Assembly: GCF_031755915.1 (NCBI RefSeq)
Contig: NC_083384.1
Span: 30,106,001 to 30,170,000, forward strand
Direction: 5' to 3'
Source: Ziziphus jujuba
Lineage: Eukaryota; Streptophyta; Magnoliopsida; Rosales; Rhamnaceae
Length of the DNA: 64,000 nucleotides
In this document: in pieces, positions 9,583 to 20,765 of the stretch
Layout of the letters: each line of letters starts with the position of its first letter
How positions within the stretch are numbered: the first letter of the stretch is position 1
Translations under genes and position numbers: made by a program
The notes under the pieces: generated by a model
The model's input: the letters and a program-made list of their open reading frames with translations, nothing else
Database searches by the model: none
Told to the model about the DNA's origin: nothing

Positions 9583-12500
9583 CTGTATCATGAATGGGAA
9601 ATTAATCAATCTTGCTGAAAAGTTATAAATATATTAATAACTGATTACAAGAGCAAAAGAAGAGAAAGGGACATACCATTCTTCCAAATTTTAAACCAGA
9701 CAGAATTTGAAATATTCCACGGCCAGCCAGTATGATGTTGCGTGTATTCTGATCCAATTTTTCACAACCATAAAAGTTGATTTGCCCTCGACTATGATTG
9801 CTACTTAGATGGTGTAATAATGGAGCCTTCCAATTTGGTATGGTCTCTAGTGACGTGCAGCATATTGCAGACAGACAAAAACATGATGATGGAAGCTCAG
9901 GTAATGATTTCAGCCTTTCATTATGGTCTAACAACAAACTGAGTGAAGCATTTGGAAGGGGAGGCAACTTTTTAAGGTTTGAGCACCTCTGGATGTTTAT
10001 ATGCTCAAGTTTTCTTAAATTACACAGGCTGGTGGGGAGAAACTCAATGTTTTTACAGCTAAAGATACATAATCTTCTGAGAGAAACTAGATTTTTAATT
10101 GACTCTGGTAACTCTTGAATCGGTGAGTGACCTAATTCAAGATATGTAAGATGTTCCATAGGCTCTAAGATTTCCGGAAACTTAAATAGTTTTACACAAC
10201 CACACAATCTTTGAGATTCAAGAGATATCAACTTACAGATGCTGGTAGAAATACTTTCAAGTCCAGAGCAATAATTCAAATCCAATCGAACAAGACTAGA
10301 GAGATGCCAAATTGATGGGGGCACTTCTTCTATTGCTGTCCAATCCAAATGTAAGTCTGTTAAGTTCACTGGAAACGTCTGATAAATGTGGGCCTGAGAT
10401 GAGTAGAGAGGTAAGTTGTTTATAAAGTTTACAATATCCCAATACCATGTGTTCCTTGATATCTCTTTCAGATCTCTTAGTTTGGAGCAACTATTCAAAT
10501 TTAGATAAGTAAGCCTGTGCAGATTTTCAACAGATGAAAGAACCTTAACCAAACTTGTACAGCCTTCAAAATTTATGCTTTCCAGATTTGGAGCAAGAGA
10601 CATATCTGGTATTTCATTAAGCATCTTGGAATAACTAAGGTCGATCTTTCTTAATACCAGTAGAGACTGTGACAGATAGAGAGGGAAAAAAAAAACAAAA
10701 AAAAAAAAGGTTAAAGAGTTGTTTTTAGCTTCTAAAACGATAGATCAAATTAAATATACCTGAACTCCATGATTCCAAAGTCTTTGAAGACGGCTGCCAC
10801 GTAGAATCAGTTCAACAAGATTCTCCAAGCTGACATGTGATGGCAACGATCTCAAAGGGTATAGATCCCATTGAAAATAATTTAGCTTATCAGAAAGATA
10901 AGAATCAAGACCTTGAGGAAGGTATAGTTTGAACTTATTCTTGTCTTTACAGTCACAAATGTACCACTTATTCTCATTCATATTATGGCAAACAAAGATT
11001 TTGAAAATTCGTAGATTGTACATCATAGAAAAGGCGGCACGATGAACTTTCACATCTCTGTTCATTCTACACATGTTGAGCGATATGCCTTCAACCATTG
11101 CAGTTCCCTGACAAACAAATCAACATTAACATAGTTGGATACAATTTGTTGGCTGTTGAACAGCTAACTGTGACCTGAAATGGAATAAATATATAGAACA
11201 AGCATGTATATATTGCAGCAACGGTATAATCAGCAGAGTAAAAACAGAGGAGGTAAAAAGCATTTTTCTTTTTATTTTATTTTTCTATTTTCTCTAGTTA
11301 GCTTTTACAAATCCAAAGTTAACTTTGAACTTTTACGGCACATTAACCGTCAACACAATATAAGAAGATTTATTAGGAACTCAACATACATATAGACACC
11401 TAGTTTTGCTAGTCAGAAGTTTGTTTGCCGTTCTTTTCTTGCCAAAAGATATATTCATGTTTATATAAATCAACAATGCTTTTTCACTTACTGTATCTCT
11501 TTCCAATACGTGGCAGATGTCTTTAGGATCCCACAACCTACTGCGATTTCCAGGCTCTTTATGTTCATCACAAACAATTGTTCGACCCATTTGTCGTATC
11601 AAATCATGCATCCATAACTTGTTTCCTATAGGACTTACCCTGTTTTCAATTAAAGACCTATCGATGAGAACACTTATTGCTATTTTCACAAACGGATCAC
11701 TGGCCTTTAATATGCTTTCTACATGATCTCTTGTAAAAGATTGATCAAATAGACATGCAATGTCAAGAAATATACTTTGAATCTCTTTATCATCCAGTCC
11801 TTCATAACTTATTTTCAACACATCTTGGATTTCTCGGTTTGGAATTATTTTCAATTTATTCAATGCAATTTTCCATTCTTCTTTGCTTTTGGAGTGAAGG
11901 AAAGAACCCAAGACCTTAAGAGCTAATGGATTTCCATTTGCATATCTTGTCACTTCTAACACCATTTCATCATCAATTACTGGAGAATTTTTGCCAAAAG
12001 CATGTAAACGGAAGAGTTCAAGAGATTCAGCGTGATTTAATAGCTCAACCTTGTAAAATCTATCAGTCACTTTCTTTAGCACCTGCATATTTCTAGTTGT
12101 AACAATGATTCTACTTCCAGGGGCAAGCCGATAATACCCTTCAACTAAAGCTTCTAATTGGTTTGAACTATCCACATCGTCCAGAACAATGAGTACCTTT
12201 GTATGTCTAAGTCTATCAAGAATACATGGAGATGCTACAAATGGGGAATCCATCTTTAGAATAGCTTCATCGTTTAACAACTCAGATAAAAGTTTTTTTC
12301 TTAAATGATTGGCCCCATGTCTTGCATATTCTTCCCTAACATTCCAAATAAAGCAGCAACCTTTGAATTGAGAATATGATAATCTTTGATATACAACACT
12401 AGCAAGAGTAGTCTTACCAATACCTCCCATCCCCCAAATTCCTACAATATGAACATCTGTTGACCCAATGGATAATGACAATTCAATTTCTTCGACTTTT

Positions 12501-13496
12501 TTTCCAATCCCAATGAGGTGCCCATAGAAATGCTCATTTGAGATATATTTAGGCAATTTCAATAAAACATCTTCAACAATCCTTTGAACTAACTTGCACT
12601 CGGGCCTACATGGTGAAGATGATACAGGAAGTTAGGTATTTGGAGAAAAAGAGAGAGCACTAATTCTCTAGTGTTTTATTTGCATTCTTCAATTCTCTAT
12701 ATTTTTTATGCTTGTTCTTGGCAAGAAAAAGTAAAAGGTGTACTATTTTTGACCGATTTTCATTAAAGCAAAGATAGAGAAACTGGCAAGCAAATAGAGT
12801 TAGTTAAAGCAAAGAAAAGATGGATGGTTTACACAGATTAGTTATGATTTAGAAATTTCTTGCAAGACTTCCACCAAACAGTACTGTTTTCGGTTGTAAA
12901 TATATATACCGTGTGATTATTATATAATTTTGTAGAGGATTCATCTTAAATAGCTAGCATTAATTAGTAATTAGGACATATATATAGAAAACCATTAAAT
13001 CCTTTGAATCCAAGCCACATAGATTGGATGCTTCTGTTAAAGCAGCCCTCCATAGTTTCACCTTCTCCATTCTATCCTCAAAACGTTTTTCCAATTCTTG
13101 AAATGTAACTCCATAGCTACCCTCCTGTTTCCGTACAGCCGATGGATCTATACCATAGAAGATGGGCATAACAGTACCCTGCTCATTTCTTTTCTTGCAT
13201 TCAAGTATCTCCGCAAGCTCATCCAAACACCATGTGGATGAAGCAAAGTTTTCCGAGAAAATGATTACCCAAATCTTGGATTCATGGATTGCTTTCCTAA
13301 GCGTTGGTGAAATTTGATCCCCTCTCTCAAGTTGATGATCATCCATGAAAGTTGAGATATGCTTTGCAGATAAAGCAGCATAAAGATAGCTAGCAAATTG
13401 ATTGCGGGTGTCTTCACCTCTGAAACTCAAAAACACATCGTACTTTTCTTGAATTGAGATTGCTGAGGAAAGAGAAGAAGAAGAAGAAGAAGCCAT
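8935..13496 (-). CDS. TNL receptor B (TIR-NB-ARC-LRR-C-JID) with a shifted splice donor
   Basis: Intracellular immune receptor gene of the TNL class. Exons on the minus strand: TIR 13496-12993, NB-ARC 12605-11492, junction/LRR 11107-10760, LRR 10666-9677, C-JID 9582-8935. All internal junctions from exon 2 on have GT-AG ends and agree in phase, and all key NB-ARC motifs are present; the coding total would be about 1,200 residues. The problem is the first intron. Exon 2 needs a phase-2 donor, as used in C and E, but here the junction reads AT-G-GT, one extra G, so the only nearby GT gives phase 0. Using it adds 10 residues and a stop (about 178 aa); retaining the intron also stops at 178 aa. 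Unless an unseen donor is used, B makes a TIR-only protein. Confidence 0.8.
9677..10666 (-). CDS. Gene B exon 4, LRR domain
   Basis: 330 codons of degenerate leucine-rich repeats in the plant TNL style (LxxLxLxxCxxLxxLP), starting SLLVLRKIDLSYSK and ending after the NFYGCEKLDQNTRN and LSGLKFGRM segments. Phase 0 at both ends, donor GTATGTCC. Confidence 0.85.
10760..11107 (-). CDS. Gene B exon 3, NB-ARC to LRR junction
   Basis: 116 codons in phase 0 at both ends (acceptor TTTGTCAG, donor GTATAT). Contains the conserved MVEGISLNM and NLVELILRGSRLQRLW segments that open the LRR region in this TNL family. Confidence 0.85.
11492..12605 (-). CDS. Gene B exon 2, NB-ARC domain
   Basis: Acceptor TGTAG before 12605, donor GTAAGTG after 11492. 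Nucleotide-binding motifs: P-loop GMGGIGKTT (about 12,410-12,433), kinase-2 VLIVLDDVD, RNBS-B GSRIIVTTRN, GLPL-type GNPLALKVLG, and MHD in the segment MHDLIRQMGR. Length 1,114 nt, identical to the gene C exon. Confidence 0.9.
12993..13496 (-). CDS. Gene B exon 1, TIR domain
   Basis: Starts MASSSSSSLSSAIS at 13496. TIR motifs in order: KYDVFLSFRGEDTRNQF, KHISTFMDDHQLERGD, SKIWVIIFSENFASSTWCLD-EL (including the catalytic-type Glu) and PIFYGIDPSAVRKQEG. It reads through the donor region to a stop in the intron at about 12960. Confidence 0.85.
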
Positions 13497-13633
13497 GTTT
13501 AGGTAGATACAGAGATCAATGTGGATCAGACTTCATAAACTAGATCCAAGAAAATGTTTAAACTCTCTCTCCTTGGTGAACTATAAGTTGTTGACGAAAA
13601 AGACTGGGAGTCAAGTTACAACAATAAGTCAGC

Positions 13634-13639
13634 GGTCAA
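13634..13639 (-). promoter_or_regulatory. W-box upstream of gene B
   Basis: TTGACC on the gene strand, about 140 bp upstream of the ATG, within the same GTCAGCGGTCAATG block found upstream of TIR copy A. Confidence 0.5.
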
Positions 13640-15754
13640 TGACCTCTTTTTTTTAATTATTTTTTACAACACAACTATGCGCACAGGGGATCATAGCGCA
13701 GGCCCATTAGTGGGGGAGATTTGGGCCAATGGGCAGGGCCCATTAGATTTCTGTTTTTTTTTTTAATTAATTAATTTTGAGAGATAACAACTTCATTCAT
13801 TTCTTTTTTTCTTTTTCTTTTTTTTTTCCCCCGTGATTTGTTAGGAATTTTGGTTTGAATCACTTTCAACTGTTGTTAGGAATTATGGTTTCATCCAAGA
13901 TTAAAAAAAAAAAAAAAAAAAACTGTATGTATTGTAAAAGGTCAGTAAGACCTTTGTTCTTTTGGGGAGATTGAGAGAAGCAGGGGAAAGTCAATACTTT
14001 GGAGTGTAAATGGGTAAAATTACAATGAATATGTTTAGATTGTTGCTTTAGTTGTGCTCATTCTTATGGGCATTTTTGACGTGCAAATTTTGAAGAATCA
14101 CAGATAATCACCGACATTGAAATTTTGGATATGGTTTGTAAAATGGGATTATTAGCGTCAATGGTACTTGTTTTGTCTACCATGTTTGTTATGTATATTA
14201 TGAAGAACCTTAGGCTTTTTCTTAATGAAACTTAGCTTTTTTCATTTTCCATTTTTTCATTTTTTATTTTTATTTATTATTTATTAATTAAAGCACCAGT
14301 TTTATATTAGTCTTTCTTTCTTTCCATAGGAAACAGAGTAAACAGAGTACTTCTAGGATATGAAAGAAACAAGAACGAACATATGAGAATAAATAATCCC
14401 ACAATCTGGAGGATTAATGGAAGTTTAAAAGCCTGTATATTTTATGGATCATTTCCTAAAGGCCATATATAAGGAACAAACTTCGGGGATAGTCTTATAG
14501 TTTGACACATAAGCAAACTGGAGAATGGCCATAAAACTTGCTTGCTAAATATTACACCACATTGCCCCTCAAAAAGTGAAAATAATAATAATAATAATGA
14601 TACAATCCAGATTGAGCAATTTCAAAATCAATAACAAAATCAATCAAAATGAAATGAGTCAATACTTATAGAGGCCAACACCATCGTTTACCAAGAAAAT
14701 TAAAAGGCTCCCAAGTGTCAAATTGCATGTTGCAAAGGTGTCCATGTATTAAGTCAATGGTACTGCTCAAGTTGAAAGATAGAGATTGATTATGATCAGT
14801 TGAAGGAACAAATTACAAGAGAGAAACAGCAGCAAGCTCCAAACAAATCTTTCAAATACATGCAAGTTGATGCCTTGACCAGAAAGAAAAAAAAGATTTA
14901 TTTTGGCAGATTGGCATTATCTAATTTTTAAAGCAAATCCATATATACTGAGTCAGAATCTACTATTTAACTAGTGATGGAAAAGAGTATTCATTTGGCA
15001 AACATTTCTAAACACAAAAATTACCAATCATGCATGAACACATTTTATCAATCACTTGGCACGGAATACAGCCATACCAGGAAAAAAGATCAAATCAAAC
15101 AGATAAATATTATACTCAGCAAGTTTTATATCAAGAACGCATCATAAACAAACTAATATCCAGGTAATATATTCCATATATAGTTTTAGAATTTTCTCTA
15201 CAATTGTATGTAATATGGCTCATAGTTGTTAAAGAAATTCATACCGATATTACAAAAACAAGGCATTTCCTGTGCCAAGGTCAGAAAAAAGACAAGAGGA
15301 AGAAAGAACTACTACTTTTCGCTTAGAAAATTACCTTATAATTTGTAAATATGGTTTATAAATTAATACAACTAAAATACTATGAAATAAATGCCTTAAA
15401 CAGAGTATATTAAATTCTACCGATTAATTTAAAACTAAAGAAATCAAACTTTTCATTTAAAAATTAACATAAAATTTATAGACTTAGTTTATAAAATTAA
15501 TAAAACTAAAATATGGTGAAAATGCATGTTGTAAACAGGGTATATTTTAACTTATATTGCAAACAAAAAACTAGTTTAAATTAATTTACTTAAGCAGTGA
15601 ATATGTTTGATTTTCTTCTTCCACATACATCAGAGCCAACAATTTTTTACTTTCAGTGCTTTCATAATTATCTGAGAAACTTTAATTAAGGTATTTTATG
15701 GTATTGTTCTGTTTTATGGTTGCTCAACATCCAAATTCTCTGCATCTTGCCACC

Positions 15755-15860
15755 TTTTAAACAGTAATATAACCTTCAGTTTCTTAGACTTAACTTTTAG
15801 ATCTCTAAGATTGGAGTAACCACTCAAATTTAGAAAAGTAAGCTTGTCAAGTTTGAGCAT
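15755..15860 (-). pseudogene. Tiny TNL relic: LRR unit fused to C-JID tail
   Basis: Minus-strand reading of 15,797-15,855 gives one LRR unit (LDKLTFLNLSGYSNLRDL) matching the first LRRs of the neighbouring genes. Directly beyond it, 15,757-15,790 matches the last C-JID codons and stop region of genes B and C. The intervening roughly 1.5 kb seen in intact genes is missing, so this is a deletion remnant of another TNL. Confidence 0.6.
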
Positions 15861-16385
15861 CCAACAACAAAAACCCATTTCGTCAAACACTTGACAAAGC
15901 TAAGGGTTGTCATGCTTCATGGCTCATACAGTTTCTTCATACCATGAAACTAAAAATAGAAGACACGCCAAATTGTGAATAAACTAAATTCACCAATATA
16001 AACACAAAAAAGTCAATCAAAATACTTTTTTGTGAAAAATAAGTTTTTTTTTTTTTGGCCTTTTCGTGTCACGTGCAAAAGAAAACCATACCTTCCTTCA
16101 GAAATTACCTTAATTTGTAATCTTAGTCCATAAATTAATATAGTTAAAATACTACTAAATGCATGTTGTAGATAATAATTTGCAAAAGAAAACAAAGCAA
16201 GTTTAAATTAATTTACCTACTTTGAATGATCAAAGGATTTTCATCTTTGTCGTATGTCAGAGCCAACAATTTCACATTGACTGGTTTCATAGTCATCACC
16301 AAATTGTCTCTTAATTACAGCACATGATTGTTCTGTTTTTCTTTGGCTCCTCAACGCCCAGTTGCTCTGCATGATCTTCTAACAG

Positions 16386-17015
16386 TCACATAACCTTGAC
16401 TTTCTTAGAATGTGATTCATCATGGTCTTCTTCATCATGAAAGCCAAAAGCTTCATTTCCACTACTTGCTCCACAACATTCATCAAAGCGTCTCTTATTC
16501 TCACTTTTAGTTTCTCGATCAAATCTCTCTATATCTTTATTGTATACAAACCGAACCCCAAACTTCTTAATCTCACTACGACTTCCAATGGCACCGCCAT
16601 TGGCAAAATATTCAAGCCATACATGTAAAGAGGCCTCTGTGCTACAAGTAGAGGGCCAACTTAATCTTGAATTTCGCAAATTCAGTTCTTTGACATACCA
16701 CATGATCACCTGATCTGAACTATGCTCGTAATCCATAAGATTCGTATAACAATATTGTTGGCACAGACGATCATCATCGATGGTTTTGAAATTGAGTTTA
16801 CTACCAATGAAAATAGTTATACCAGGGTTAATATTATTCGGATCAAGAATAATACAGAATGCCAAAGCCAAGAAATTGTCATTATTCCAATATGGAGGAA
16901 GCCTGATATTGATCGAAGTGCCACAACTTTGGTAGCAGAACCACTTTGGAATTTCATCTCCTGGATATCGAAATTCACATGTTGTGCTGTCTATCTCCAA
17001 TGGGAAATTAATATC
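16386..17015 (-). CDS. Gene C exon 5, C-JID domain (stranded by frameshift)
   Basis: Acceptor CATACAG before 17015, 210 codons in phase 0. Motifs: RYPGDEIPKWFCYQS, LPPYWNNDNFLALAFC. Tail with NKRRF, an acidic run and KKVKV, stop at 16386. Open and well conserved despite being out of frame with exon 4. Confidence 0.8.
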   Translation of the reverse strand, partial: DINFPLEIDSTTCEFRYPGDEIPKWFCYQSCGTSINIRLPPYWNNDNFLALAFCIILDPNNINPGITIFIGSKLNFKTIDDDRLCQQYCYTNLMDYEHSSDQVIMWYVKELNLRNSRLSWPSTCSTEASLHVWLEYFANGGAIGSRSEIKKFGVRFVYNKDIERFDRETKSENKRRFDECCGASSGNEAFGFHDEEDHDESHSKKVKVM

Positions 17016-20000
17016 CTGTATGACGAATATGGGAAATTATTCTAACTAGCTGAAAAATTATAAATATTTCATAACTGATTAAAGAGCAAAGGAAGAGAAA
17101 TGGACATACCATTCCTTCAAATTTCAAACGAAATAGAATTTGAGTTATTGCATGATCGCGTATGCTGTTGCTTGTATTCTGATCCAATTTTTCACAACCA
17201 TGAAAGTTTACTTGTTCTCCAATATTATAGATATTTGCACAATGGAGACCTCCAATTTGATATGTTCTCTGGAGAGGTGAAGAACCTTGCATACAGCCTA
17301 TAACATAGCTCTGGTAACAATTTCTGGCTCTCATAATTGTTTAAGCACAATGCAATCAAAGCAGGTGGAAGAGGAGGCAATTTTTGAAGTTTAGGACACC
17401 ACTCGAGGCTTACCAACAAAAGCTTTCTTAAGTTACACCGGCTGTTGGGACGAAATCCAGAATTTTTGCATAATATCATATTGAATTGTTGAAGGGAAAC
17501 TAGGTTTTCAATCGACTTTGGTAATTCTTTAATCCCTGTTTCACGTAAGTTAAGATATGTCAAGTGTTCCATAGGCTCAAAGATTTCTGGAAATTTATCC
17601 AGCTCCAGACAACCTGACAAATTTACTTCTTCAAGAGATTTCAAATTGCAAAAGTTGGTTGGAAGACTTTTAAGTCTTTTGCAATCACTCAAATCTAGTA
17701 GGACAAGACCAGGAATATACTCAATTGATGGTGGCAATGCTTCTATCACTGTCCTACTCAAACGCAAAACTGATAAATTCATTGGAAACTTTATTTCAGA
17801 AATGTGGGACTGAGATGAGTAGAGAGATAAATTGCCTGTAAATCTTTGAACAAAACTTTTGAAAAATGAGAATTTCTGCTGACCAATGTTGTTCAAGAAA
17901 TTCTTAATGCTTCCAAACTTTTCAAGATCCAAGAAACGGCCTGTGCTTTTTGACATCTCTTTCATATCTTTGAGTTTGGTGCAGCCATTCAAATTTAGAT
18001 TAGTAAGCCTCTGTAGATTTTGAAGAGATGAAAGAACCTGAACCAAACTTGTACAGCTTTCAAGATTTATACTTTCCAGATTTGGAGCAACAGAGAGATC
18101 TGGTAATTCAGCAAGAAGCTTGGAATAACTAAGATCCATCCTTCTTAGTGCCGGAAGAGACTGTGACAGATGGAGAAAAAAACGTCAGTCATTTAGTATT
18201 CGTGAATTTTTGACATCTAAAATTATAGATTAAGTATACCTGAACTTCATGATTCCAAAGTTTCTTTAGATGGCTGCCACGTAGTATCAGTTCAACAAGA
18301 TTCTCCAGAGTAAAATGCGATGGCAATGACTTCAAAGGATATAGATCCCAATGAAAATAATTTAGCTTATCAGAAAGATAAGAATCAAGACCTTGAGGAA
18401 GGTATAGTTTGAACTTAATATCATCCCTACGGCCACAGGTGTAAATTTGGAGAATTCGTAGATTATGCATCTTAGAAAAAGCTGCATGACAAACTTTTAC
18501 ATCTCTGTCAATTGTAGACATGTTGAGTGATATGCATTCAACTGTTGCAGCTCCCTGACAATCATATCAGCATATAATTTAGTTAAGGATACAATATGAG
18601 AAAAATTTATTAAGAACTCTATGTACAGACACCTAATTTTGTTGGTCAGAAGTTTATTTACTGCTTCTTTTTTTTTTTTTTTGGGTCACAAGATTTATTT
18701 CATATTTAGAAGACATCAGAAATGCATTTTCACTTACTTTAGCTCTTTCCAATACGTGGCAGATATCTTTAGCATCATACAGCCTGCTACGATTACCAGG
18801 TTCTCTATGTTCATCACGAATAATTGTCCGACCCATTTGTTGTATCAAGTCATGCATCCGTAACTCATTTTTTATTACACCATTTTCAATTAAAGACCTA
18901 TCCATGAGGACACTTATTCCTAATTTTACAAATGAATCACTGGCCTCTAACATGTTTTCTGCTTGATCTCTAGTGAAAGATTGATCAAATAGACACGCAA
19001 TGTCAAGAAATGTACTTTTGATCCCTTCATCATCAAGTCCCTCGTAACTTATTCTCAACACATCTTGGATTTCCCGGTTTGGCATTATTTTCAATTTATT
19101 TAATGCAATTTCCCATTCTTCTTTGCTTTTGGAATGTAGGAAAGAACCCAAGACCTTAAGAGCCAATGGATTTCCATTTGCATATCTTGCCACCCTCTCT
19201 AACAGCATTTGATCATAACCCATTATAGAAGAATTTTTTCCAAAAGCATGCAGATGGAAGAGCTCCAGAGATTCAAAGTGACTTAATCCATCAACCTTAT
19301 AAAATCTATCAGCTACTTTCTTGATAACTTGCATATTTCTAGTTGTAACAATGATTCTACTACTAGGGGCAAGCCTATCGTATCCCTGAATTAAAGCTTC
19401 TAATTGGATTGAACTAACCACATCATCTAGAATAATGAGTACCTTTTTACGTCTAAGTCTGTTAAGAATAAAAGGTGATGCCACAAATGGGGAATCCATC
19501 CTTAGAATAGCTTCATCATTTAACAACTCGGATAAAAGTTTTTTTCTCAAATGATTCGGTCCATATTTTGCGTATTCTTCCCTAACATTCCAAAGAAAGC
19601 AACAACCTTCAAAATGAGAATATGATAATCTTTGATATACAACACTAGCCAGGGTGGTCTTACCAATACCTCCCATGCCCCAAATACCTACAATATGAAC
19701 ATCTTTTGAGCCAGTTGATAACAATAATTCAATTTCTTTAACTTTTTTTTCAATTCCAATGAGGTGTCCATATGAATGCTCATTTGATAGATATTTAGGC
19801 AATTTCAATGAAATATCATCAACAATCCTTTGAACTAACTTGCACTCAGGCCTACAAAAACGAAGATCATACAAATGTTAGGTGGGAAAAAAGAAAACAG
19901 AGTCCTAACGAAGAGTTAGCTACATAGAGAAACAGATCGAGAAATTTTAATTCTGTATTACTTATATTTGCATAGTTCAAATTTTTCCTGCATATATGTT

Positions 20001-20765
20001 TTGGTTCTTCTTACTAATAAAAAAAAAAATATTAGGAGTATTTTTGTTTGATTTGAGTTCTACAATAAAATTGATTTTTCATTTTTTCCACAATCATAAA
20101 AATAAGAATAATATGAGTTCGTCAAAGATTTTAAACCAGTGCTAGCTAGTAGATTTTAATGATATATACATGTACATGTGTTTTGTAGAAGATTCATCTT
20201 AAATAGCTAGATTTGATATTTGGGGATATCTAAAAAGTGATCACCTGAAATTCTTCGAATCCAACCCACACAGATTTGATGCTTCTGTTAAAGCAGCCCT
20301 CCATTGATGTACCTTCTTCATTCTATCCTTGAAACGTTTTTCATGTGCAGAAAATGCAACTCCATAGCTACCCTCCTGTTTTCGTACAACCGATGGATCT
20401 ATGCCATAAAAGATTGGCATAACACTGCCCTGCTCATTTATTTTCTTGCATTCAAGTATATGCACAAGTTCATCCAAACACCATGTGGATGAAGCGAAGT
20501 TTTCTGAGAAAATGACTACCCAAATCTTGGATTCCTTGATTGCTTTGCGAAGTGTGGGTGAAATTTCATCACCTCTCTCGAGTTTATGATCCATGAAAGT
20601 TAAGATTTGCTTTGCAGATAAAGCCCCATAAAGATAACTAGCAAAAGTATCACGGGTATCCCCACCTCTGAAACTGAGAAACACATCATACTTTTCTTCG
20701 AACTCATGCTGCTTTACTAGACAAGACAATTCTGAAGAAAGAGAAGGAGAAGAAGAAGAAGCCAT
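16386..20765 (-). CDS. TNL receptor C, frameshifted before its C-JID exon
   Basis: Exons on the minus strand: TIR 20765-20245, NB-ARC 19851-18738, junction 18554-18240, LRR 18160-17110, C-JID 17015-16386. The TIR exon ends in a phase-2 donor that joins the NB-ARC exon exactly (Arg codon AG|G), and all other junctions are phase 0. The LRR exon, however, is 1,051 nt, one more than a multiple of three. The reading frame stops at 17225, just after the ENISNWRSPL segment, while the conserved NFHGCEKLDQNT and KLKFEGM-like codons continue in the next frame. The product would be about 961 residues and would lack the C-JID domain, although the C-JID exon itself is still fully open, which suggests a recent lesion or a sequencing error. 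Confidence 0.85.
17110..18160 (-). CDS. Gene C exon 4, LRR domain with frameshift
   Basis: Begins SLPALRRMDLSYSK and encodes TNL-type LRRs to the ENISNWRSPL segment, then a TAA at 17227-17225. Downstream codons to the donor at 17109 are conserved in the +1 frame. The 1-nt excess therefore lies between about 17,190 and 17,250. Confidence 0.85.
18240..18554 (-). CDS. Gene C exon 3, NB-ARC to LRR junction
   Basis: 105 codons in phase 0. It is shorter than the gene B equivalent (116 codons); the missing part lies between LRILQIY and the KFKLYLPQGLDSYLS segment. Ends LKKLWNHEVQ. Confidence 0.85.
18738..19851 (-). CDS. Gene C exon 2, NB-ARC domain
   Basis: 1,114 nt. Starts PECKLVQRIVDDISLKL. P-loop GMGGIGKTT, kinase-2 VLIILDDVV (last acidic residue lost relative to DDVD), RNBS-B SSRIIVTTRN, GNPLALKVLG, and MHD in MHDLIQQMGR. 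Donor GTAAGTG. Confidence 0.9.
20245..20765 (-). CDS. Gene C exon 1, TIR domain
   Basis: The ATG at 20765 is chosen over the upstream in-frame TTG at 20780 because paralogues start MASSSS. Motifs: KYDVFLSFRGGDTRDTF (GGD replaces the usual GED), SKIWVVIFSENFASSTWCLD-EL and PIFYGIDPSVVRKQEG. 521 nt, the same length as gene E's TIR exon. Donor GTGATC. Confidence 0.88.

Larger units (their letters stand above)
13497..16385. other. Intergenic DNA: 5' flank of B and 3' flank of C
   Basis: No intact gene. Holds a GC-richer patch at about 13,675-13,752, poly-T and poly-A runs, and repeated TNL 3'-flank blocks (about 14,320-14,450; 15,200-15,260; 15,600-15,690; 15,905-15,990; 16,225-16,320). A short TNL exon relic at about 15,755-15,860 is listed separately. 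Confidence 0.6.
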
